Origin: Elusimicrobiota bacterium
Lineage (GTDB): Bacteria > Elusimicrobiota > Elusimicrobia > UBA1565
Direction: 5' to 3'
NCBI GenBank assembly: GCA_016212885.1
Contig: JACRDO010000060.1
Location: 1-41,961 of the forward strand
Length of the DNA stretch: 41,961 bases
Below are positions 1 to 8,572 of this stretch, one piece after another. The first letter of the stretch is position 1, and each line of letters begins with the position of its first letter. A program made the translations under genes and the position numbers. The notes under the pieces are model-generated. The model did not search any database, was not told where the DNA came from, and worked only from the letters and a program-made list of their open reading frames with translations.

Positions 1-1137
1 CCCGAGCAGGGCCGGGGCGCGGAAGAGGGCCGCGGCCAGGGACTCCAATGGGCTGCGCGCCAGCTGGGCTCCGGGCGGGAGGCCGGCGAAGACCGCGGGC
101 AGGGTGGCGAAGGCCTGGTCCAGGGCGTCGAAGAACGCCCGGCCGCCGCGGCGCTCCAGCCATGAGCGGATGACCGGGTTGCGCAGCTCCTCGCCGATGC
201 AGGCGAAGCCCAAAGTCAGGATGACCGCGCGAAGCCCCATCTGAACCCCGGATTCCCAGCGCGACAAGACCAGGCCGGCCAGGACCGATACCATGAGGAT
301 GCCGGACCATAAGCTGAACCGCTTCATGATGGACGCGGCGCGCGCATAGAGCGAGACGCAAGCAGCTGCGTAGACCCCTGCCGCGGCCGCGAAAGCCCAG
401 ATCGCGAGCCGGGCGCCCAGAGACATCGCGGCCGCGACGCAGAGGATGTGCAGGGCCAAGGCGGTCAGGGAATGGTCCCGGGGAGCCTGCGTCTCCTTCG
501 GCGGCCAGGGGGCCGCCGTCCTAGTAGCGCGCTGTTCTTCCTCTCGCGTAGAGGACGCGGATGTCTCGCCCTTCCGGCTCACGCGGAGCCCGGCGAGCGC
601 CGCCAGGGCTCCTCCCAGCAGGTGCGCGGCCCAGATCGCCAGCAGCGGGGTCCATGCGCTGCCGGAAGGGACTCCCAGCCAGGCGCGGACCTGCTCCAGA
701 CCCCGCACATAGACGGCCAGGGTCTCCGGGCCGTAATAGAGGAACACCCCGCCGAGCGTATGGAACAGAGGCCAGGACATGGCCAAGCCGCCGGCCAGGA
801 TATAGCCCGCGGGGTTGGCCCCTGCGAGGAACACCCCTGCTTCAAGGAGGATGCCCTCCATGGAGATGGCGACCATGGGGGAGAGGATGACCGCGCTCGG
901 AGAGACCGACTTCATGGCCGCGCACACGAGCCCCGCGCGCCAGAGGAGTCCCCTCTCAGGCCAGAGCTTGTGGCCTGCCGTGAGGATGGCGATGCCGATG
1001 CCCGTGAGAATGTGCCCGGTCAGCGGGACGCGCGCGTTGTGCAGGAAGCTGCCGAGCACGATCTCGGAGGCGGCCCAGAGGCTGCCCAGCACAGCTGCTT
1101 TGCGCCAGAGCGCGCCTTCGCCGGGACATGAGCTCAT
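1..1137 (-). CDS. Multi-pass membrane protein, 3' end cut by window edge
   Basis: Reading the minus strand from an ATG at 1137 gives an uninterrupted frame of 379 codons that runs off the left edge without a stop. The first two thirds is a chain of hydrophobic helices (for example around LTGIGIAILTAGHKLW and GYILAGGLAMSWPLFH), then a charged linker of about 40 residues rich in R, K, E and T, then further hydrophobic helices. I count roughly eight to ten membrane segments. The start codon overlaps the stop of the upstream DUF364 gene in an ATGA arrangement, so the two are translated together. I do not recognise the family. The helix layout and the DUF364 partner would fit the membrane part of a metal or cofactor uptake system, but that is inference. 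Plus-strand frames here give arginine-rich proteins typical of shadows. Confidence 0.75.
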   Translation of the reverse strand, partial: MSSCPGEGALWRKAAVLGSLWAASEIVLGSFLHNARVPLTGHILTGIGIAILTAGHKLWPERGLLWRAGLVCAAMKSVSPSAVILSPMVAISMEGILLEAGVFLAGANPAGYILAGGLAMSWPLFHTLGGVFLYYGPETLAVYVRGLEQVRAWLGVPSGSAWTPLLAIWAAHLLGGALAALAGLRVSRKGETSASSTREEEQRATRTAAPWPPKETQAPRDHSLTALALHILCVAAAMSLGARLAIWAFAAAAGVYAAACVSLYARAASIMKRFSLWSGILMVSVLAGLVLSRWESGVQMGLRAVILTLGFACIGEELRNPVIRSWLERRGGRAFFDALDQAFATLPAVFAGLPPGAQLARSPLESLAAALFRAPALLG

Positions 1138-1940
1138 GGGAGGGTGAGGTTGAGCTTGCGGCCGCACCGGCCGTAGAGATGCCTCGCGCAGGCGCCCTGG
1201 GAGAGGAGGTCTAAGGCCAGGTCCGGATCGCTCAGCACGCAGCCGCTCGCCATGCGCACGTTCCTGCGGAAGAGCGCGTCCGGCACGATGCTCCCGGAAG
1301 GCCCGACCACGGCGACCTCCGCGCCAGGCCGGGCCAGGCGCAGGAGGTCTTCCAGGGTCCTGTTCGCGATGGTCAGGCCCGTGACGATGAGGGCGTCCGA
1401 GCCTGGGACGATCTCTTGCGCGCGCTCAGCCGGGACGTAGAAGGGCAGGTCCTCCTCGTGCATCGCGGATTCCCGGAGCTCCAGCACCTTCAGCCTGAGG
1501 CCCTCCACCTTCCTCAAGCGCTCGATGTAGGAGTGGAAAGCGCCGACGATCGTGACGGCCATGCCGGGCCGGATGGCGATGAGGTCCAGCGCGTCCTTGT
1601 CGTAGACGGCGCGGTACTTATCGCTCTCAAGCCATGGAGCGGAGAGCGCGCCCAAGGCCGCCACCGCGAGCGAGAGGAGGAAGGGGTCCTCGGGCAGGGG
1701 CTCCAGGAGCGAGAGCACGCTCAGGCCTTTGAGCGCGCCGGGAGGAGGCTTCTCCCTGTCCTTGTGCGGGTGGTGGGTCTCCGAGCGGGGGGTCCCCGCC
1801 ATGGCGCCGCGGCCGTCCGAGAGCTTCACCCCGGAGAAGACGACCCCGACCACGGCCCGCTCGATGCGCAGGCGTGAAAGGGCTTCGCCGTGCAGGCTTT
1901 TCAGCTGGTCAAGGGTTTCGGCGAGGATGCTTTCGGTCAT
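1134..1940 (-). CDS. DUF4213/DUF364 family protein (putative heavy-metal chelation)
   Basis: This 268-residue protein has an N-terminal part with the DUF4213 look (residues about 1-110, including the segment VVGVVFSGVKLSDGRG) and a C-terminal Rossmann-like DUF364 domain. The domain shows the usual run of strand-turn segments: GMAVTIVGAFHSYIERLR, then SDALIVTGLTIANRTLEDLL, then AEVAVVGPSGSIVPDALF. DUF364 proteins have been linked to metal chelation and are often encoded beside transport genes; the true substrate is unknown. The stop overlaps the start of the downstream membrane protein by four bases. The next gene upstream ends 11 bases before this start, so all three minus-strand genes could share one transcript. 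Family call is firm; function is not. Confidence 0.8.
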   Translation of the reverse strand: MTESILAETLDQLKSLHGEALSRLRIERAVVGVVFSGVKLSDGRGAMAGTPRSETHHPHKDREKPPPGALKGLSVLSLLEPLPEDPFLLSLAVAALGALSAPWLESDKYRAVYDKDALDLIAIRPGMAVTIVGAFHSYIERLRKVEGLRLKVLELRESAMHEEDLPFYVPAERAQEIVPGSDALIVTGLTIANRTLEDLLRLARPGAEVAVVGPSGSIVPDALFRRNVRMASGCVLSDPDLALDLLSQGACARHLYGRCGRKLNLTLP

Positions 1941-1951
1941 TTCCGCTCTTC

Positions 1952-3193
1952 TCAGAGAAAACCGAGCAGGAACATCGGCCTTTGGTCTCCATCAATCGAG
2001 TCCGATGAGGTCAGCCTCAGTTTTCTTTCAGCCCGGTATCCCTTGAATTGGGTTATTCCCTTTCCGCCGACTTCCACGACGACCTCCCCGCCGGCCTCCT
2101 TGACCAGGAAATCAGGGGTCTTCCCTCCCTGCTTATCTTTCAGATAATGGAACTCCAGGCCGGCCATCCTGAGCGATTGAGCGGCGAAATCCTCCCGGAG
2201 CCCGCCCTCTCCGGCTTCCCAGAGCGCCTGCGAGGACTGGCGAGCGGAGAACGGCCAGCGCCCGCCCTCCGCCTCGCGGGCGTCCATGTAGAGGGTCCTG
2301 AACGGGAGGAACATCAGCACCTTCGGCTCCCGAAGGACATTTGTCCCGGCCGGCATGACAGGGTTGAGCACATAGGCTTTTTCGAGCAGGCGGATGTACT
2401 GCTCGGCTTTGTATTTGGTGATTCCCAGATTGCGCGAGATGGAGCTGTAGCTTATGCCTTCGCAGGCGGACCGCCCGATGAACCGGACCGCCTTCTCGAT
2501 CAGGCCGACCTCATCGAGGCGCAGACCCGCCACCGAGGGGATGTCCCGCCGGATGATCTTTTCCAGAATACTTTCAAGGACCGGCCTCGCCTGCGGCTCC
2601 TCCGCCGCAAAAGGAAACAGCCCCCCCTTCATGTAATCATCGAGCAGGTAGCCTTGGCGCAGGTGCTCGGGCTCCCAGCGCCTCTCCAATATGTCCGCCA
2701 GGGTCAACGCCGGCAGGGTCCTAGCGTGCGCGAACTGCAGGTACTCGCCGAAGGGAAAGGGCCACATGCGGCGGAGCACGGCGCGGCGGGAGAGATCATG
2801 CGCGGATTCGGCCAGCGAAAGCGCGACCGAGCTTGTGAAAACGACTCGCAGATCCAGGAAATCGTAGATCTTCTTCAGGGAGGCGGCATAATCCGGCGCT
2901 TGATGTATCTCGTCCAGCAGGAGCAGGCGGATCCCGTATCGCTGCGTCAACGTCTTCGCCGTCTCGAACAACTCCGCTTCCCCAAGAGTATCCGCCGAGA
3001 GATAGAAAGATTCTTTGACGTCCCCGGCGATCTGCCTGAGCAGGACCGTCTTGCCGACCCCTCGCGGCCCCGTGATTCCGATGAATGCCTTCCCTTCAGC
3101 GGAAACAATGTCCTGGTAGATGCGGCGTTTCTTGGGATACTTTGCGGCCTTGCTCTTGGCGAGCTCATTCAACTCCAACAGCTTATTTATCAT
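1952..3193 (-). CDS. AAA ATPase with DUF4143-type C-terminus
   Basis: This 413-residue protein has a Walker A motif GPRGVGKT near residue 42, a Walker B motif LLLLDEIHQ near residue 91 and a sensor-like FTSS segment. This is followed by the winged-helix region and the C-terminal DUF4143-like domain (TPDFLVKEAGGEVVVEVGGK), which resembles a degenerate restriction-type nuclease fold. Proteins of this kind are common in bacteria and archaea, often in accessory regions, and have no settled function. The ATG at 3193 is chosen because it lies about 17 bases after a likely transcription start from a good promoter (separate entry). Plus-strand ORF space here is a shadow. Confidence 0.85.
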   Translation of the reverse strand: MINKLLELNELAKSKAAKYPKKRRIYQDIVSAEGKAFIGITGPRGVGKTVLLRQIAGDVKESFYLSADTLGEAELFETAKTLTQRYGIRLLLLDEIHQAPDYAASLKKIYDFLDLRVVFTSSVALSLAESAHDLSRRAVLRRMWPFPFGEYLQFAHARTLPALTLADILERRWEPEHLRQGYLLDDYMKGGLFPFAAEEPQARPVLESILEKIIRRDIPSVAGLRLDEVGLIEKAVRFIGRSACEGISYSSISRNLGITKYKAEQYIRLLEKAYVLNPVMPAGTNVLREPKVLMFLPFRTLYMDAREAEGGRWPFSARQSSQALWEAGEGGLREDFAAQSLRMAGLEFHYLKDKQGGKTPDFLVKEAGGEVVVEVGGKGITQFKGYRAERKLRLTSSDSIDGDQRPMFLLGFL

Positions 3194-3209
3194 GATAACA
3201 TTGATTTCG

Positions 3210-3257
3210 TCAAGGTATTAAACATAACAATACCTTTCTTGTCAAATGATTTGACAA
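3210..3257 (-). promoter_or_regulatory. Promoter with two palindromes for the AAA ATPase gene
   Basis: On the minus strand TTGACA (3245-3240) and TTTAAT (3222-3217) are 17 bases apart, which is close to the sigma-70 consensus. A perfect 8-bp palindrome with a 3-base centre, TTGTCAAA-TGA-TTTGACAA (3239-3257), covers the -35 box. A second one, AAGGTATT-9-AATACCTT (3212-3236), covers the spacer and -10 box. Two operators over one promoter suggest tight repression, perhaps by the product itself or its neighbours. No regulator can be assigned from the sequence. Confidence 0.6.
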
Positions 3258-3342
3258 AATAGGGTTATTATCCGGCTGAGGGCTATGCACTTGAGTCAGG
3301 ACCAACTTCTGAAGCGCAACCTACTCCTGCCGTTGAGTCCCA

Positions 3343-3378
3343 TTGACAACGCTGCCGAGGCGATGTATACTATACATT
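3343..3378 (+). promoter_or_regulatory. Consensus promoter and operator of the vapBC-like pair
   Basis: TTGACA at 3343-3348 and TATACT at 3366-3371 have the ideal 17-base spacing. The start codon follows only seven bases after the -10 box, at 3379, so transcription would begin at or next to the ATG and the mRNA would be leaderless. A perfect palindrome ATGTATA-C-TATACAT at 3363-3377 covers the -10 box and transcription start. This is where a ribbon-helix-helix antitoxin would be expected to bind for autorepression. Confidence 0.75.
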
Positions 3379-3654
3379 ATGGCGATGAAACGCTCCCAAA
3401 TCTACCTGCCTGTCGAGCAGTGGCGGCTGTTGAGCATGTTGAGCCACCAGGCTCATGAGTCCATCTCGGAGCTGATTCGCCGGGCGCTCGAACGAGTCTA
3501 TCAGCGCGGGAAACAGCCCGGTTTCGGCCAAGCCCTGGGCCGCATAGCGGGCTTGTGGAAGGACCGCAGGGACTTGCCTCCGACGTCCGCCTATGTGCGG
3601 GAGCTTCGCCGGGATTCCCGGCTCTCCGGGCGCCGAGCCCGCCCGAATGCCTGA
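3379..3654 (+). CDS. Ribbon-helix-helix antitoxin (VapB/CopG type)
   Basis: This protein has 91 residues, starting MAMKRSQIYLPVEQW. The N-terminal strand (KRSQIYLP) followed by two helices (EQWRLLSMLSHQAH and SISELIRRALERVY) is the ribbon-helix-helix DNA-binding pattern. The rest is a basic tail that would wrap the toxin. The frame is open further upstream to 3343, but that would put the start inside the -35 box, so the ATG at 3379 is preferred. The stop overlaps the toxin start by eight bases. Role: neutralise the downstream PIN toxin and repress its own promoter through the palindrome at 3363-3377. Confidence 0.82.
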   Translation: MAMKRSQIYLPVEQWRLLSMLSHQAHESISELIRRALERVYQRGKQPGFGQALGRIAGLWKDRRDLPPTSAYVRELRRDSRLSGRRARPNA

Positions 3655-4039
3655 GCTGCTGCTGGATTCCGACGTCATCATCGAAGCGCTCCGGGGCAGC
3701 CCCGACACCCTCGCCGAATTGGCCGAAGTCGAAGCCGCCGGCTGGCTCATTTCGTATACGCCCATCGCCAAGGCCGAAATCTACCACGGATTGAGACGCG
3801 GCGAGGAGAAGGCCACGGAGGGATTTTTCGCCGCCTGCCGGTGCCTGACCATCACCGGGGATGTCGGCGAGAAGGCCGGACGCTATCTTGCTGCCTACCA
3901 CGCAGGCCATGGGACAGAGATAGCCGATGCCCTGGTAGCTGCGTCCGCTTTTGTCCATAAAGCCGCCTTGTTTACTCTCAACCGCCGCCATTATCCGATG
4001 ACCGACATCGCCTTTCATAAGCGCCGAAGCGTTCCGTAG
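3647..4039 (+). CDS. vapC: PIN-domain toxin (VapC type ribonuclease)
   Basis: A 130-residue PIN domain protein starting MPELLLDSDVIIEAL. Candidate metal-binding acids are D7 or D9 in the first strand, E44 in AKAEIYHG and D94 in EIADALVAAS, followed by the usual TLNRRHYPM end. VapC toxins cleave RNA, often tRNA, when the labile antitoxin is lost. The ORF could be extended upstream to 3593, but the start at 3647 matches the family length and gives the typical short overlap with the antitoxin. The gene ends four bases before the stop of the convergent large gene. Confidence 0.87.
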   Translation: MPELLLDSDVIIEALRGSPDTLAELAEVEAAGWLISYTPIAKAEIYHGLRRGEEKATEGFFAACRCLTITGDVGEKAGRYLAAYHAGHGTEIADALVAASAFVHKAALFTLNRRHYPMTDIAFHKRRSVP

Positions 4040-4043
4040 GCGG

Positions 4044-7000
4044 TCATGGCGCCGGGGGCGCGCCCAGGAGCTTCGCGGCTTCCTCAAGGGAGCGCACTCC
4101 CTTGGCCATGAAACGGGCCATGACGTGGCCGGCCAGGCGGCGCTCGACCGACATCGCCGTCGTTTCGTCCAGCTCCGACTCAAGATCCTCATCGTCAGGC
4201 GTGGGATTTTCGCCGGCCTCCAAGGCGTTGCATTGCTCGAAGTCGACGAGGTCCATGGCATCGGCCACGAGCTCCGCGCCTCGCTTCGCGTACAGCTCAA
4301 TGAAGCTTGCGATCAAGCGGCGTTTCTCAGCCAACCGCCGCGAGCAGGTGGGCAGGCCCCAGAAGTCCTTTTCCACCTCATCGCAGCAGGAACATCGCGC
4401 TGGCTTCTCGTCCGCCTCTTCCCGCCGCCTATCCGCATTCTGGGCCTCCAAGATGGCGGAGAGCTCGCGCTTGACCCCCGGCGGCAACAATGCGGGGTGT
4501 TTTCCCATCTTGGCGAGCCACGCGGGGTTGTCGCGCGCTTGCCGCACGAGGATGGCGGCGACCAAATCCCGTCCCGGAACGGGGATGTTGCCCAGGCCCG
4601 GGCGCGGACGGTAGCGCAAGCGCCAATCCTTGTCTTGCTCATCGGTCTTGTTAGGATAGGCCAGCATCCCGATGGCCTCCTCCAACTCCTGCAAGGCATG
4701 CCTGTGAGCGGGGCGCCAGTCCTTGTAGGCGGCGTATATCTCGGGGATGGCCTCGGGGTTTCCTAGATCGGCCAGGGCGTAGGCCACCGCGTCCTTGATG
4801 TCAGGCTCAGCGCTCAAGGCGTCAATGAGAAAGGGATACGCTTGGCTGTGCCCGCAGCGGCCCAGCGCGCCGTAAAGCAGATAGCGCCTCGCTGCGTCGT
4901 GCATAGCCTTGAGCATGCCGGAAAAATGCGAAAATGACTCCGGGCCGATGCGGACCATGGCGTCGCAAGCCACTGCGGCCAGAGGCAGACTCTCCGCCCG
5001 GCAGACCTCCCCCAGCGGGACCAGGGCCTTGGCCTGCCGCAGCTCTCCCATGAGCACCAAAAGCGGGAGCATGTTCGGAGACTTCTCCGCCAGCCGGGCC
5101 GCGACAGCGTCATAGGCGGCGGGGCCGGCCACCAGAAGCTCCTCCATTTCCGCAACGGGCCAGCCAAAGCCCCGGCTGTCGATGAGCTCAGCCAAGCGCT
5201 GGGATTTTTCGACCGGACTCAAGCGCGCCTTCGCCAAGGCCTTCCTGCGGTTAAATCCGCCCATGAGCTTGCCCCACCGGATCCAGCCGGCCTGCGAATA
5301 GTCGTCGAGACGGGCGAGATTGTGCTTGGCGAAGGCATACTTCCGGTCCAGCCCCAACGCCTTCTCAAGCTCCCGTTGGGCCCGCCTCTTGTCGCCTATA
5401 TAGAGGCAACACATGCCGAGGTTTCCGTGGAGCTTGTGCTGATGCGTGTTGGACGTCCGCCGCAACGTTTTGTAAATCTCGATGGCGCGGGGGTAATAGC
5501 CCTCCTTCTGAAGACGCAGCGCCCGGCGGTAGCGGATATCCGGCGTCTGGAAGTCCGACATCTGGGTTTTCTGCAATGTCAGAGCGACCTCGCGCTCCGG
5601 GTTGCCGAGGGAGCGCCGCTCCTCCAGGATGACCTGCTCCGGTGTCCGCCCTTCCAGTTCCTTCTGGGGCGTCGCAAACCAACGCTTGGCATAGTCCGGG
5701 TCCTCTTCGGGATCGATATCGGCGCGCCCGACCTCCGCCATCAGCATCTCGAAGATGATCGTCTCCCGCGGGCCGCGTGGATGCTCTGCCAGCGCCTGCC
5801 GCGGGGTCTTTCCCTGTAGCGAGGCTTTCGGCAGATGATAGATCATGGCCTGCAAGACGCGCACGAGCGGCTCGACCGGCGCTATTCCGCCATCCGGCGG
5901 CTGGTCGCAGTCGACCATAATGTCGGCGAGCAGCTCCGCCATGCCTTCGCCGAAGTCCTGGAGGGCCGCCAGCCTCTCTTTGACCGCGCTCACGCTCAGC
6001 CAGCGCGCGCCCCAGCCCTTGAGCATCTCCGCGAGCCTGCGCTCAAGCGCGTCGAGGTCATCGCCCTCGGCGCCGGACGCCTCCTCATCCCCGCTCTTTG
6101 CGCCCGCCACCCAGATGAACGCGTCCTCCGGCCGCAGGGGCGCGCGCATGTGCTGGAGGAGCCTTTCCGCGGCATAGCGGGCCGTTTCCACCAGGAAGGT
6201 CGCCGAACCGCTGAAGATGTGCCGCTCGCCGAGCGGCAGGACCCGTGTCATGAGCGCTGTGCCGGGAACCAGCTGCATGCTGCCCAGCCGCTCGCTCACG
6301 TCGTAGCGTTTCTTGGTTTGGATATCCTCCACGACGACTCCCTGGCCGATCCGGCGCTCGAGGACCTTGAATATCCCGAAACGCCGGCGGTCGCGCCAGA
6401 GCTCGAATAGGCGGCGCAGCGCCGCGTCGAGCGCGGCCTGCTCTACGAAAACCTCCAACGGGGTCTTACCCGGATAGGACTTGCAGGGGCGGTCGAAGAT
6501 GAACCATTCGGTGACGAACGCATAGCGAGGATCGTCCTCGCTCTCCAAGACGATGACCTTGGTCTTGGGATCGCCCATTTTCTCGCAGAGGAACCGGACC
6601 AGCTCGGCGCCAAGCCGGGCATGGCCCTGGACCCAGGAGAAAAGCTTGGACAGCGGCTCGCTGGTCAGGCCCGCCCGCTGCGGGCCTTGCTGGTGCGCGG
6701 CCAGCAGGCTTGTCTTGATGCAGAGGGCGCGCAGAAGGGGATGCCGCGCCTGAAGCTCCGGCGTGAGGCTTAAGGCGCAATCCCGGGCAATGGCCGCCAG
6801 CTCCTCCTTCCCCTGAAGGAAGGCGATCAGGCTGTAATCTTTTAGCCGCTGCCGCCAGGCCTCAAGAGCAGCGCGGGGCAGGAACTCAGGGATGAATTCG
6901 GCGGGGGCCGTTGGCGCGCTTTCGCCGCTGCGGCGGGCTTTCTTCTGGGCCTTGCGCATCGTATGGCGCAGCGGCCCTTCAAGATCGGGATCATACAAAT

Positions 7001-8243
7001 CCCAGGCTCCGGCGCAAGGGCAGCGCAGCAACCGTTCCACCTGCTCGGCGGAAGGAAGCGGCCGCGTCCAAACGGAAAGCGGAGGCGGCACTTCCGCGCC
7101 GTATGGCGCGGTCGCCGGCGGCGCCGAGCCCCAGAAGGCGTCGAAACGCATTTCGGCTTCAGCGCGGGCGGGCTCGCTGTCGCCTTCGCAGAAGAAAGCC
7201 TCTTTGTTGGCCAGATACGTCTCGGGAAACGCCCCGCCCCGGCGAAACTCCCGCCGTTCGGCATCGCGCATGAGCTGGGCCGCGAGGCCGCGGCTGACTT
7301 CCGTCATCAGTCCCTCGCTCTCCCGCCGCCGCTCATCCACGCCGGCCGCGAAGCGCTCCAGACTCCAGGTCCCTCCGGAAGCGTCCTCGAGACTCAAAGA
7401 GCCTCTCAGCGCCAAGCGAATGCTCATGATATCCCCGGAAGCCAGCCGTTGTGAAAAGATGAGGCAGCGGCAGGCCTTCGCGTCCGGGGCCGAGAGGTAG
7501 GCCTTATAGAACCGGCCGGGCGCAAGGCCCGCAACGCCGGGGGCGCCGGCGGCGGCCGTCAAAGGCTCGACGCCGAGGCGACGGCCTACGACGCTATAGC
7601 CTTTGGATGCCTCCAGCTCCGAAAGCCACCAACGCAGGCGGGGCGAGACCGTAGAGCGCGCCAGCTCGGCGAACTCGGAGGCGAATTGCTTTTCGTGGAC
7701 GTAGAGCAGCGGCGCCCAGAGCCGAACGCTGCGCGGGTCGTCGCGGAACTCGAGCAAATTTCTGAGAGTTTCGGCGCGCAAGTCGCGCGGCGTGCTCCGA
7801 AACTGGCTCAGGAAGACCGCCCGGCTCTCGGGATCGTGCGCCAGCGCCACCATGCGCTTGAGGAGGATCGGCGCCACCGACCGTGGATCTCGCAGGTTTG
7901 AAAAGAGGGCGGCGGGATCGATGGGCAGCCCCAGGATCATCGCCTCGGCGGCCAGGAGCACCTTGCGCTCATCGGCCACGTTTTCATCCCGCAGCCAACG
8001 CTCCCAGAGCCGCTGGAGATCCGGGTGCTGAAGCTCCCGCAAAGCGGCGATGGCGAATGCCGCTTTGTCGTCCCCCTCTTGAGCCGCCCACTCCACCACG
8101 AGTTCCAGGCCCTGTCGTCCGTGCTTGCGGTAGGACTCCAGGCCCTCTTCCAGCTCGCGGCGAGGGGCATCTCTTTGCCACAAGCGCCAGAGAACGTTCA
8201 GGTCTTCCTGCGGGCCGCGCCGGAGAAACGAAGGCCAGCTCAT
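4044..8243 (-). CDS. Giant helical-repeat protein (TPR and HEAT-like), unknown function
   Basis: This is a protein of about 1399 residues with the start placed at MSWPSFLRR (8243). The 88 codons upstream read as arginine-rich noise and would overlap the promoter. The first 300 residues are leucine-rich helical repeats. A TPR-like region (about 900-985) contains HGNLGMCCLYIGDKRRA. HEAT-like repeats follow (about 1020-1180, with CDAMVRIGPE and AYALADLGNPEAIPEI). Three spaced copies of a G-(K/R)-T-P motif occur near residues 593, 810 and 865. A cysteine cluster RCSCCDE...PTC near 1284 and RCPCAG near 408 could bind metal. No signal peptide or membrane segment is visible, so it is probably a cytoplasmic scaffold. 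I do not recognise a named family and see no catalytic motif. It is transcribed alone. Confidence 0.8.
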   Translation of the reverse strand: MSWPSFLRRGPQEDLNVLWRLWQRDAPRRELEEGLESYRKHGRQGLELVVEWAAQEGDDKAAFAIAALRELQHPDLQRLWERWLRDENVADERKVLLAAEAMILGLPIDPAALFSNLRDPRSVAPILLKRMVALAHDPESRAVFLSQFRSTPRDLRAETLRNLLEFRDDPRSVRLWAPLLYVHEKQFASEFAELARSTVSPRLRWWLSELEASKGYSVVGRRLGVEPLTAAAGAPGVAGLAPGRFYKAYLSAPDAKACRCLIFSQRLASGDIMSIRLALRGSLSLEDASGGTWSLERFAAGVDERRRESEGLMTEVSRGLAAQLMRDAERREFRRGGAFPETYLANKEAFFCEGDSEPARAEAEMRFDAFWGSAPPATAPYGAEVPPPLSVWTRPLPSAEQVERLLRCPCAGAWDLYDPDLEGPLRHTMRKAQKKARRSGESAPTAPAEFIPEFLPRAALEAWRQRLKDYSLIAFLQGKEELAAIARDCALSLTPELQARHPLLRALCIKTSLLAAHQQGPQRAGLTSEPLSKLFSWVQGHARLGAELVRFLCEKMGDPKTKVIVLESEDDPRYAFVTEWFIFDRPCKSYPGKTPLEVFVEQAALDAALRRLFELWRDRRRFGIFKVLERRIGQGVVVEDIQTKKRYDVSERLGSMQLVPGTALMTRVLPLGERHIFSGSATFLVETARYAAERLLQHMRAPLRPEDAFIWVAGAKSGDEEASGAEGDDLDALERRLAEMLKGWGARWLSVSAVKERLAALQDFGEGMAELLADIMVDCDQPPDGGIAPVEPLVRVLQAMIYHLPKASLQGKTPRQALAEHPRGPRETIIFEMLMAEVGRADIDPEEDPDYAKRWFATPQKELEGRTPEQVILEERRSLGNPEREVALTLQKTQMSDFQTPDIRYRRALRLQKEGYYPRAIEIYKTLRRTSNTHQHKLHGNLGMCCLYIGDKRRAQRELEKALGLDRKYAFAKHNLARLDDYSQAGWIRWGKLMGGFNRRKALAKARLSPVEKSQRLAELIDSRGFGWPVAEMEELLVAGPAAYDAVAARLAEKSPNMLPLLVLMGELRQAKALVPLGEVCRAESLPLAAVACDAMVRIGPESFSHFSGMLKAMHDAARRYLLYGALGRCGHSQAYPFLIDALSAEPDIKDAVAYALADLGNPEAIPEIYAAYKDWRPAHRHALQELEEAIGMLAYPNKTDEQDKDWRLRYRPRPGLGNIPVPGRDLVAAILVRQARDNPAWLAKMGKHPALLPPGVKRELSAILEAQNADRRREEADEKPARCSCCDEVEKDFWGLPTCSRRLAEKRRLIASFIELYAKRGAELVADAMDLVDFEQCNALEAGENPTPDDEDLESELDETTAMSVERRLAGHVMARFMAKGVRSLEEAAKLLGAPPAP

Positions 8244-8364
8244 GATTTTGGGGCGACCCTCCGATTGCAACAGTCGATAGCCGCCACGACCGGAATCACG
8301 ACCGCCCTCATGCCCGGCAACCGCAGATTCATGAGCGCCCCTCCCCGCGTCGAGCTTGCCCCGA

Positions 8365-8393
8365 AGTATAACTCTCGCCAGGGATTGCGTCAA
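8365..8393 (-). promoter_or_regulatory. Sigma-70 type promoter for the giant repeat protein
   Basis: On the minus strand TTGACG (8393-8388) and TATACT (8370-8365) are separated by exactly 17 bases. Transcription would start near 8358, giving a leader of roughly 115 bases before the ATG at 8243. A GGAGG lies about 13 bases upstream of that ATG. The rest of the gene-free stretch 8244-8572 holds no RNA gene or coding frame that I can support; its right end contains the AG-rich ribosome binding site of the next gene. Confidence 0.65.
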
Positions 8394-8572
8394 TGGCTTG
8401 GCTCGGCCCGGGATGAATGTCCTGGTCGAAGTTCTTCGTCGTCGAGAAAATGGACAGGAAGCCGACGGTTGAGTACAATAACACGGTTTCGTCTCAGCCG
8501 CTTTCAACTACGAGCGGGACATTCTCGTTTATAGAAGCGATATTTAGATAGTCGCGCGGAGAAGGATATTTT

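Noticed and set aside
446-1147. Plus-strand open frames at the left end
   Set aside because: They translate to arginine- and proline-rich noise, while the minus strand gives a continuous membrane protein coupled to DUF364.
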